This document shows, piece by piece, positions 1 to 5,098 of a DNA stretch of 14,772 nucleotides. Position 1 is the first letter of the stretch. Each line of letters begins with the position of its first letter. The translations under genes and the position numbers were made by a program. Source of the stretch: JAHJFW01 sp964595075 (GTDB lineage: Bacteria; Patescibacteriota; Patescibacteriia; 2-12-FULL-60-25); NCBI GenBank assembly GCA_964595075.1, contig CAZQNT010000024.1, positions 1 to 14,772 of the forward strand, given 5' to 3'. A model generated the notes under the pieces. It was not told the origin of the DNA, ran no database searches, and saw only the letters and a list, made by a program, of their open reading frames with translations.

Positions 1-15
1 CCCTTAAGATAAGGG
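1..15. repeat. Small inverted repeat at the window edge
   Basis: CCCTTA and TAAGGG pair around a 3-nt AGA centre, followed by a purine-rich GGGGGAG/GAGGGGG stretch up to position 30. It lies just downstream of the small minus-strand gene at 30-158. The pattern resembles dispersed CCCTTAT...AAGGG repeats that I recall from many bacterial genomes. It could equally be a weak terminator stem; no T-run follows on the minus strand. The element is probably cut by the window edge. Confidence 0.35.
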
Positions 16-29
16 GGAGTTAGAGGGGG

Positions 30-158
30 TTATGATGCGCCCGATTGTCGATTTTTACTTTTCACCCTCTTTTTCTCTATTTTCTTCAATTTTTTATGCG
101 TATGCTTCTCTTTCGTCTCTTCTATGCACACGTCGCAAGTCTGTTTGTCGTCAATCAT
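30..158 (-). CDS. Small basic CxxC peptide, translationally coupled to pgi
   Basis: A 42-residue reading frame whose ATG overlaps the pgi stop codon as ATGA (pgi TGA at 155-157, this ATG at 156-158); it ends with TAA at 30-32. The product starts MIDDKQTCDVC, with a single CxxC pair at residues 8-11. It then becomes strongly basic and lysine-rich (KKLKKIEKKRVKSKN). The ATGA junction is the same arrangement seen at 10145-10148 and suggests real translation by reinitiation after pgi. I do not recognise a family. The lone CxxC could be half of a metal site completed by dimerisation, or simply chance cysteines; the basic tail could bind nucleic acid. It may also be a non-functional read-on frame. 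Confidence 0.45.
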   Translation of the reverse strand: MIDDKQTCDVCIEETKEKHTHKKLKKIEKKRVKSKNRQSGAS

Positions 159-1426
159 AGATTTTCTTTAATTCTTTTCTTTCCCTCCTCCACTCCCGGT
201 TGATCGTACGCGTTAATGTTGAACAACTCTCCGCAAACGGCCGTAGCGATTTCGAAAAACATTATAAGCGATCCGAGCGATTCAGGAGAAATGTTTTTTA
301 CAAACAATGTCCCGTTGGGTCGTTTGTTTTTCATAAGCGCTGCCGCTGTTCCTGCGCGTTCGGCATGGATCAAGCTTTCGAACGAAGCGCCGGCAGCGTA
401 TGAAAGTTCCGGAAAACTTGATATTGACGATGGAACGCGAATCGAACTCTTAAATTTATCAACCTCAATGAACGTAACAACCTTATCGTTCGGTCCTTCG
501 TTGTAAAGCTGTATTTGAGAATGCTGATCCGTTGCGCCAAGCGCGGCGACTGGCGTCGGTCCAACAAAAACATCTTTGCCGGCACGATCCTTCCGTTTCC
601 CCAAACTCTCCGCCCAAAGCTGCCGGAACCAAAAAGCAAATTCACGCAACGATTCGGAGTATGGCATTAAAACATGAATTTTCTGACTGTGTTTGGTGTA
701 TGCGAGATAGTGAAGCGCGGCAAATCTAACAGCTTCATTGCTCAACGGTGATTCTTTCTCGAATTGATAGCGAACTTTTTTCGCGCCGCTTAAAATCGCC
801 TTAATATCAACTCCGGCCCATGCGAGCGGAAACAACGCCACATCCGACAATGCTGAGAATCTGCCTCCCACGTTTGAGGGGACGGGAAGAGTTTCGCAAC
901 CGATTTTATTAGCGAAATTAAGTAGATCCCCCGTTTTCTCGTCCGTTGTTACAACTACGTGATCCGCGACGTTACGCGCTCCCACTTTCTTTTTCAGTAT
1001 CTCGTAAATCGTAGAAAACGTCGCAATCGGCTCAAGAGTACCGCCGGATTTTGAAATTACGTTGACTAAAGTTTTTTTCCAATCAAGTGATGAGACTATG
1101 TTCGAAAGTTCGTCCGGATCGGTATTTGCGCCTGCAAAAACTATTCCCTTTACTCCAAGCGCTTTTACTAACGCGCGTGTCGCGAGATCGGATCCGCCGA
1201 TTCCGATAACGAGACAGGTTGTAAAACGTTTTTTAGATATTGCGAGTTGCGTGATGCGTGCTTGCATCCCCGTGTCTTCAGGGAGACGCAACCAACCCTG
1301 TTCGCCCGCATTCGACGTATCCAAGATGCGGATTTTTGCTATCGCGAGACGCGAACTAAGAGATTTCAAATCTCGAGTCAGCCCCGCCGTCATCATCGAA
1401 CTCGAATCGTATTTCATGAAATTCAT
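155..1426 (-). CDS. pgi: Glucose-6-phosphate isomerase
   Basis: Interconverts glucose-6-phosphate and fructose-6-phosphate in the cytosol (upper glycolysis/gluconeogenesis). At 423 residues it matches the short bacterial form rather than the ~550-residue enterobacterial one. Recognisable blocks are IGIGGSDLA (74-82), SKSGGTLEP (125-133), the first PGI signature VGGRFSAL (186-193), ATDQHSQ (298-304), and the second signature around AYDQPGVEEGK (406-416), which holds the C-terminal lysine region of the active site. Two starts are possible, M1 or M4. I favour M1 because an extended -10 element ends 8 nt before it; a GGTGG stretch sits too close to M1 but about 10 nt before M4. The gene is separated from the upstream rhuM-fic gene by 91 bp, so it probably has its own promoter. 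A tiny gene is coupled to its stop codon. Confidence 0.95.
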   Translation of the reverse strand: MNFMKYDSSSMMTAGLTRDLKSLSSRLAIAKIRILDTSNAGEQGWLRLPEDTGMQARITQLAISKKRFTTCLVIGIGGSDLATRALVKALGVKGIVFAGANTDPDELSNIVSSLDWKKTLVNVISKSGGTLEPIATFSTIYEILKKKVGARNVADHVVVTTDEKTGDLLNFANKIGCETLPVPSNVGGRFSALSDVALFPLAWAGVDIKAILSGAKKVRYQFEKESPLSNEAVRFAALHYLAYTKHSQKIHVLMPYSESLREFAFWFRQLWAESLGKRKDRAGKDVFVGPTPVAALGATDQHSQIQLYNEGPNDKVVTFIEVDKFKSSIRVPSSISSFPELSYAAGASFESLIHAERAGTAAALMKNKRPNGTLFVKNISPESLGSLIMFFEIATAVCGELFNINAYDQPGVEEGKKRIKENL

Positions 1427-1434
1427 ACCACCGA

Positions 1435-1443
1435 ATCATAACA
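1435..1443 (-). promoter_or_regulatory. Extended -10 promoter of pgi
   Basis: Reads TGTTATGAT on the minus strand (TGn plus TATGAT). Only 8 nt separate it from the pgi ATG, predicting a transcript starting at or within about two bases of the start codon. No convincing -35 is seen 16-18 bp upstream, as is allowed with an extended -10. Confidence 0.5.
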
Positions 1444-1517
1444 CAAAAAACCACGTTCAGGGTTTAATGTTCTGGATATTTTTGATGATGGATTGGATTT
1501 GGGACATACATTTGAAA

Positions 1518-2498
1518 CTATTTAAGCAACTGCGTAACCAGCGCGACCATTTGCTCTTTTTTCTTTGGGTCGCTTTCGGCAATAAGAAGCGTCAGTGCCG
1601 TTAAGGTCGGCGGACTGATATTGCGGAATTTCTTTGCTTTCGCTTTTCGCAAGAACCAAATGAACGCGAACGCTCCGCTGCGTTTGTTGCCATCCGTGAA
1701 TGGATGATTTTTCACCATAAAATACAGCAAGTGCGCCGCCCGCTCTTCCACGCTTTCATATACCGGCTTGCCGCCAAATGATTGCAAAACATTTCCCACG
1801 ATGCCATCAATGCTTCCTTTCGCGCGTTCTTGCGCGAACAGCTCCGTGGCCTCGCCTTTACGCGTGAGTTCGTTGCGTAGATTTGCGATAGCTTCCGTCA
1901 GTTCTTTACCGGAAAGCGTTACGGATTTTTTCGTTGCGCCGATTGCCGTGAGCGCGTCTTTATCGTACGCGTCGAGCGACATCCATGTGCTCGCGAATTC
2001 TTTAATGAGTTCAAGAACTGTTTTCGGGTCAAGCGCGATATGCTCGGGAAGCAACGCCTGAATGTCGGAAACGGACTTCATAAATGCCTCGTAGTTCTTG
2101 GCAATCCGCTTGCGATTGATGGTATAGCCCTTTGTAATATGTTCGCGGAGTGTTTTCGTGGCCCACTGACGAAACCTTGTCCCAACCACCGAATTAATTC
2201 TATACCCAACCGCAATAAGAACATCGAGATTATATATATCAACTTGTCTTTTTACTGTCCTTCCGGATTCATTTTGAACTAGTTCCATTTTGGAACCAGT
2301 TGCTGTGTGGTTTAACTCCTTTTCTTTGTAGATATTGTGAATGTGTTTGGAAATTGCTTGAGGATTGACACCAAACATTGCCGCCATTTGCATGCGGTTT
2401 GCCCAAATAGTATCGCGTTCATAATCACCGCGAAGCTCAATCGCACCGCTTGGCGCCTGGTAAATTACTATCTGTTTATCTTCCTTATTCTTTTTCAT
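1518..2498 (-). CDS. RhuM-family protein fused to a Fic/Doc domain
   Basis: 326 residues with two parts. The N-terminal part (about 8-125) matches the RhuM virulence-protein family: a helix-turn-helix-like AAMFGVNPQAISKHI segment (39-53), then YNLDVLIAVGYRINS (89-103) and FRQWATKTL (109-117). The C-terminal part (about 150-326) is a Fic/Doc fold with the active-site loop HPFTDGNKR at 265-273. The lysine in GNK, in place of GNG, is the Doc-like form; the Doc toxin of phage P1 phosphorylates EF-Tu, whereas GNGR enzymes usually AMPylate. I see no clear inhibitory (S/T)xxxE(G/N) helix in the protein and no antitoxin-like neighbour. The likely role is modification of a host or self protein; DNA binding through the N-terminus is possible. 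A TATACT -10 lies 11 nt before the ATG. Target and toxicity are unknown. Confidence 0.88.
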   Translation of the reverse strand: MKKNKEDKQIVIYQAPSGAIELRGDYERDTIWANRMQMAAMFGVNPQAISKHIHNIYKEKELNHTATGSKMELVQNESGRTVKRQVDIYNLDVLIAVGYRINSVVGTRFRQWATKTLREHITKGYTINRKRIAKNYEAFMKSVSDIQALLPEHIALDPKTVLELIKEFASTWMSLDAYDKDALTAIGATKKSVTLSGKELTEAIANLRNELTRKGEATELFAQERAKGSIDGIVGNVLQSFGGKPVYESVEERAAHLLYFMVKNHPFTDGNKRSGAFAFIWFLRKAKAKKFRNISPPTLTALTLLIAESDPKKKEQMVALVTQLLK

Positions 2499-2509
2499 GG
2501 TTATTTAAG

Positions 2510-2515
2510 AGTATA
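2510..2515 (-). promoter_or_regulatory. -10 element of rhuM-fic
   Basis: TATACT on the minus strand, 11 nt upstream of the ATG at 2498. It is not preceded by TGn, and no good -35 is visible. The predicted leader is only about 4-5 nt, with no Shine-Dalgarno site. Confidence 0.4.
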
Positions 2516-2561
2516 GAGCATGGCATTAATTTGGTGTGGAGGTAAATCAGTGCTCATGATT

Positions 2562-3099
2562 TTAATTCAACGACCAAATCGCATAGTTTAGATACGAGGC
2601 GAAACTAACCCAAAGAATGTAGGGCACCAAAAGCCNNNNNNNNNNNNNNNNNNNNNNNNNNGGCTAGCCAGAGGAATATGATCTCAATGAGCGCGCCGCC
2701 GGGACTTTGCAGACCGAAAAAGATAATCGACCAAAGCGTGTTTAAGACAAGCTGTCCAAGGAATATGCCCAGGGCAATCTTTATTTCTTTGTCATTCCCG
2801 CTTCTCTCTTTGTCATTCCCGCTTCTCTCTTTGTCATTCCCGCTTCTCTCTTTGTCATTCCCGCGCAGGCGGGAATCCAGTTTTTTCCATATTAACCACG
2901 CCGACACCCCCATTAACGCGTAAAGCGTCGTCCAAACCGGTCCAAACACCCACGCCGGAGGATTGAGAGCCGGTTTAACGATCCCTGCATACCACCCGGC
3001 AATGGAAGGAGTCGTAAACACCGAGCCGATGATGCCAGCGAGCTCGGAGACTACGATGGCGATGATGAGTTTGAATGTGTTGTTGATTTTCATAGTCAT
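2562..3099 (-). CDS. tspO: TspO/MBR family membrane protein, interrupted by an assembly gap
   Basis: Tryptophan-rich sensory protein/translocator family: a five-helix membrane protein that binds porphyrins and related ligands. Helix 1 is about residues 9-28. The family hallmark follows (GWYAGIVKPALNPPAWVFG, 35-53, then WTTLYALMG), with helix 2 at about 50-72, helix 3 at about 105-130 (LGQLVLNTLWSIIFFGL) and helix 4 from about 133. Read straight through the 26 Ns, the frame ends at 2605 in a non-homologous tail. In another frame, 2633-2562 encodes LLVPYILWVSFASYLNYAIW plus three residues and TAA, the typical TspO fifth helix. So the true stop is at 2562 and the gap length is wrong. Residues 74-103 come from an inserted repeat. 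It is the last gene of the ATPase/zinc-ribbon/tspO run, with a 9-nt gap. M1 and M3 are both possible starts. Confidence 0.9.
2636..2661. other. Assembly gap of 26 Ns inside tspO
   Basis: The codon phase on the 5' side ends exactly at 2662, and the genuine C-terminal frame resumes at 2633. The real gap must therefore be 1 modulo 3, not 26. From what I recall of the family, roughly 20 residues are expected here, so the missing sequence is probably about 50-60 nt. Confidence 0.85.
2791..2880. repeat. Palindromic repeat plus 21-bp tandem array inside tspO
   Basis: Three exact 21-bp units (2791-2811, 2812-2832, 2833-2853), each beginning GTCATTCCCGC, lead into a 27-bp hairpin unit (2854-2880) containing CCCGCGCAGGCGGG. 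Read on the minus strand within tspO, they encode LDSRLRGND followed by three copies of KERSGND. 21 bp is exactly 7 codons, so the copy number can change without breaking the frame. The unit shares its GTCATTCCCG end with the intergenic elements near 6698-6775 and 7516-7590. Confidence 0.88.
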
Positions 3100-3108
3100 T
3101 TTTTGGAT

Positions 3109-3306
3109 TTATCGTGATGTTCTAATAATTTCTCGACTGGGGAGATACCTCCAAGTATGTCGTGCGGAAAGTAATTCCAAGCATCGGATACCACCACACT
3201 TACACATGATCATTTTCTTATGGGTATTCCAAAAAATCTCATCTCCGCAATGAGTGCATTTGTAGTAAGTCTCTTCTCTGGTTTTGTTGGCGATTTCCTT
3301 TGGCAT
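3109..3306 (-). CDS. Small zinc-ribbon protein
   Basis: 65 residues. CTHC at 17-20 and CKC at 35-37, followed by GGIRC (C42), give a rubredoxin-like or zinc-ribbon arrangement of cysteine pairs about 15 residues apart. The C-terminal third is basic and has no further motif. The ATG starts 2 nt after the stop codon of the AAA ATPase gene, and its own stop lies 9 nt before tspO, so the three genes are probably co-transcribed and translationally coupled. No Shine-Dalgarno site is visible, which fits coupling. I cannot name a family; a nucleic-acid or protein adaptor role is the usual guess for such ribbons. Confidence 0.65.
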   Translation of the reverse strand: MPKEIANKTREETYYKCTHCGDEIFWNTHKKMIMCKCGGIRCLELLSARHTWRYLPSREIIRTSR

Positions 3307-3308
3307 AT

Positions 3309-4592
3309 TTATTCTTGGGGTTTCTCAAGCAACCACTCCCATAGCGGCCTGAATTCTATGGTCATATTATCTTTTTTCACCGTGCGCTTCTCATCCCAGG
3401 TAAGCACGGTTAATTTTTTTACCTTTAGCTCATCACTTGCCTCGACCAAGGCTTTCGTCTCTCTTTGTTCGACATCCGAACTTATAGACTCATAACAGAC
3501 TTGTATGAGTTCGGTAACTTCCAATCCATTTTTGACGACAAAATCAACCTCGCGATCATTGCGGGTCTTGTAATAAAAGAGGTCTCTGTTGGGTTTTACG
3601 CCTCGCTTCACGAGTTCGGTAAATACCAGATTTTCCATGAGCTTGCCCTTGTCCGGAGAATGCTGAATTGTCTTCGCGCTTATAAAACCATTATCGACTG
3701 CGTAAACTTTTCGTGGAGATTTTATGCGCTGTACAGACTTGTGCGAATACCGGAGTAGAGAAAATATAAGATATGCTTCTTCCAGATACTTTATGTATTT
3801 CTCTATGGTGGATGCGCTCTTTAAATTCAAAATTTCAAGAATCTTCCGAACTGTATACAAGTTTGCAAAATTGTTTATTAAATGTCCTCCCAAATTTGCT
3901 ACTTGAGTCGAAAATTTAACCCTGTGCCTTTTAACCACATCTTTGAAAACCAGAGCATCAAACAAAACCTCAAGATAATCCTTGGAGTCGACGTTATTTA
4001 CCGCCACTTCAGGAAATCCGCCATTAACGAGATAGTTTTCCATGAGATTTAAAAGCTTGCCGCGCTGTTGTGGCAATGCGCTATATTCCTCACTTATTTG
4101 AAACTTTTTTGCGCGGAGAAATTCATTGAAATCAAACGGTAGAATTTCTATAGGCACGTGTCTGCCGGTCAAATGCGTGGCGAGTTCTTTTGAAAGCAGG
4201 TGTGCGTTCGATCCGGTAAGCACAAGATTGTATCCTTCCCGATGCAAACGATTAACAAACAGCTCCCATCCGGCGAGGTTTTGTATTTCATCAAACAGGA
4301 CAGTCTTTACTTGGCCATACGCGGCATGCAATTCTTTCATCAGTTCATCGGTGGCTATACCGCCTGCGCTCGATAACACCTCGTCGTCAAAATTGAAGTA
4401 CATGAACGGCCGGTCCTTCAAGAGCACGAGAGAAAAGACAGATTTTCCTGCCCGTCGAGGCCCGAGAACTACTTTTATCAAATTCGAATCCAGCCATTTT
4501 CTGGCAAATGGCGCTTTAGTGCGTTCTATGTACTCAAGAGTCAAAAGTTGCTCTTTTTGCAGTTTTTGGTTGGAAACTATGTCTTTAAGCAT
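3309..4592 (-). CDS. AAA ATPase with DUF4143 domain
   Basis: 427 residues, typical of the AAA_14/DUF4143 family. Walker A is GPRRAGKS (44-51), Walker B is TVLFDE (97-102), and a sensor-like VLTGSN is at 124-129. A winged-helix-like segment (about 247-280, RKILEILNLKSASTIEKYI) follows the ATPase core. The C-terminal DUF4143 region has a nuclease-like pattern: ENLVFTEL (320-327), YYKTRNDREVDFVV (340-353) and LIQVCYE (362-368). These proteins are common and multicopy in bacteria and archaea, and their biological role is unclear. It heads a run with a zinc-ribbon gene (2 nt gap) and tspO. The start is the ATG at 4590-4592; there is no Shine-Dalgarno site. A promoter with a large palindrome over its -10 lies upstream, and the winged helix makes autoregulation a plausible guess. 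Confidence 0.9.
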   Translation of the reverse strand: MLKDIVSNQKLQKEQLLTLEYIERTKAPFARKWLDSNLIKVVLGPRRAGKSVFSLVLLKDRPFMYFNFDDEVLSSAGGIATDELMKELHAAYGQVKTVLFDEIQNLAGWELFVNRLHREGYNLVLTGSNAHLLSKELATHLTGRHVPIEILPFDFNEFLRAKKFQISEEYSALPQQRGKLLNLMENYLVNGGFPEVAVNNVDSKDYLEVLFDALVFKDVVKRHRVKFSTQVANLGGHLINNFANLYTVRKILEILNLKSASTIEKYIKYLEEAYLIFSLLRYSHKSVQRIKSPRKVYAVDNGFISAKTIQHSPDKGKLMENLVFTELVKRGVKPNRDLFYYKTRNDREVDFVVKNGLEVTELIQVCYESISSDVEQRETKALVEASDELKVKKLTVLTWDEKRTVKKDNMTIEFRPLWEWLLEKPQE

Positions 4593-4603
4593 ATTATTTT
4601 ACT

Positions 4604-4655
4604 TGTGTTGGACAGAATACCTTATTTTTGTCCAGTACAAGTACTGTACTGGACA
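4604..4655. promoter_or_regulatory. Operator-like palindrome with an extra half-site
   Basis: TGTCCAGTACA (4629-4639) and TGTACTGGACA (4645-4655) form a perfect 11-bp inverted repeat around 5 nt. A third copy, TGTGTTGGACA (4604-4614), matches 9 of 11 positions, and a shorter TGGACA lies at 4677-4682. The cluster sits 12-63 bp upstream of the AAA ATPase start and overlaps the proposed -10, as a repressor site would. Confidence 0.6.
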
Positions 4656-4671
4656 GGAAAGGCAAAGTCAA
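4643..4671 (-). promoter_or_regulatory. Promoter of the ATPase/zinc-ribbon/tspO run
   Basis: On the minus strand, TTGACT (4666-4671), a 17-nt spacer and TACAGT (4643-4648). The predicted start is near 4636, giving a leader of about 44 nt. The -10 lies inside the palindrome described at 4604-4655. Confidence 0.45.
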
Positions 4672-4675
4672 CAAT

Positions 4676-4867
4676 ATGGACAATCGAGAAACCCCAGCTG
4701 AATACAAGGATAAATTTCAGCTCATCTTCGTGGGTATGTTTTGGTCGGATGATCCAAGATATGAGACATGGACAGAGGGTCGGATTGAGATTCGCACAAT
4801 GAAAGCGGCCGGAATTACAGACGCGACAAAATCATTCGTAATAACAAACCGGCAGTCGCCGATCTGA
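4676..4867 (+). CDS. Possible small hypothetical protein
   Basis: 63 residues starting MDNRETPAEY and ending with TGA. Composition is protein-like (aromatic and charged residues mixed, FVGMFWSDDPRYETW at about 19-33), but I recognise no family, signal peptide or membrane segment. It is divergent from the AAA ATPase and shares its palindrome-containing upstream region. A strong terminator lies about 30 bp downstream, as expected for a short transcription unit. Against it: the only purine-rich stretch (AGGAAAGG) is about 13 nt or more from the ATG, and no clear plus-strand promoter is seen. It could be a remnant of a longer gene. Confidence 0.35.
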   Translation: MDNRETPAEYKDKFQLIFVGMFWSDDPRYETWTEGRIEIRTMKAAGITDATKSFVITNRQSPI

Positions 4868-4897
4868 CAAGTGAGATTGTTGAAATAAATCATAACG

Positions 4898-4922
4898 CAA
4901 AAACCCCGTTTTGGGGTTTTTG
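4898..4922. terminator. Bidirectional rho-independent terminator
   Basis: CAAAAACCCC and GGGGTTTTTG form a 10-bp stem around GTTTT. The T-run is part of the stem on both strands, so it can end both the tRNA-Gln transcript (minus) and the small plus-strand gene. It begins 4 bp past the 3' end of the tRNA. Confidence 0.85.
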
Positions 4923-4926
4923 TATA

Positions 4927-5000
4927 TGGCTCGGGGACTAGGGCTCGAACCTAGATTACTTGGGCCAGAACCAAGCGTCCTACCATTAGACGATCCCCGA
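4927..5000 (-). tRNA. tRNA-Gln (anticodon CUG)
   Basis: Folds as a full cloverleaf on the minus strand. The acceptor is TCGGGGA/TCCCCGA, the D stem GTCT/GGAC with an AATGGTA loop, and the anticodon stem CTTGG/CCAAG with loop TTCTGGC, giving anticodon CTG. The variable loop is 4 nt, and the T stem is CTAGG/CCTAG with loop TTCGAGC. The discriminator is G and the CCA end is encoded. U1-A72 and G73 are usual glutamine tRNA features. It reads CAG codons. A terminator follows directly, and a degenerate copy of its 5' half lies 29 bp upstream. Confidence 0.95.
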
Positions 5001-5012
5001 TTGGAAATTGCA

Positions 5013-5021
5013 ATCTAACCA
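5013..5021 (-). promoter_or_regulatory. Candidate -10 of tRNA-Gln
   Basis: TGGTTAGAT on the minus strand, 12 nt before the mature 5' end; it would give a short leader for RNase P. No -35 is evident. The tRNA could instead be processed from a dnaX read-through transcript. Confidence 0.35.
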
Positions 5022-5028
5022 CTCGCTT

Positions 5029-5059
5029 GCGTCCGCCTCAGGCGGAAGACGATCCCCGA
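5029..5059 (-). pseudogene. Degenerate 5' fragment of tRNA-Gln with a palindrome in the D loop
   Basis: Reading the minus strand from 5059, TCGGGGATCGTCT is identical to the first 13 nt of the tRNA, and GGACGC follows as in its D stem. The tRNA's AATGGTA loop is replaced by TCCGCCTGAGGC. Together with flanking bases this forms the palindrome TCCGCCT-C-AGGCGGA on the plus strand (5032-5046). The remainder of a tRNA is absent. The 13-nt identity is firm; calling the GGACGC part homologous is less so, because the palindrome alone could supply it. Confidence 0.5.
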
Positions 5060-5098
5060 ATGAATGCGACGGAAAAATACCTTGTTAAATAGCTCTCG

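Noticed and set aside
1062..1604. A 180-codon plus-strand frame opposite pgi and the end of the rhuM-fic gene
   Set aside because: It is antisense to a well-supported enzyme gene, crosses the pgi promoter and has no family-like features.
2791..2853. CRISPR array
   Set aside because: The three 21-bp units are directly adjacent with no spacers and lie in frame within tspO; no cas genes are present.
5047..5059. Phage or island attachment site at tRNA-Gln
   Set aside because: The duplicated 13 nt come from the 5' end of the tRNA rather than the 3' end used by most integrases, only 46 bp separate the copies, and no integrase is present.
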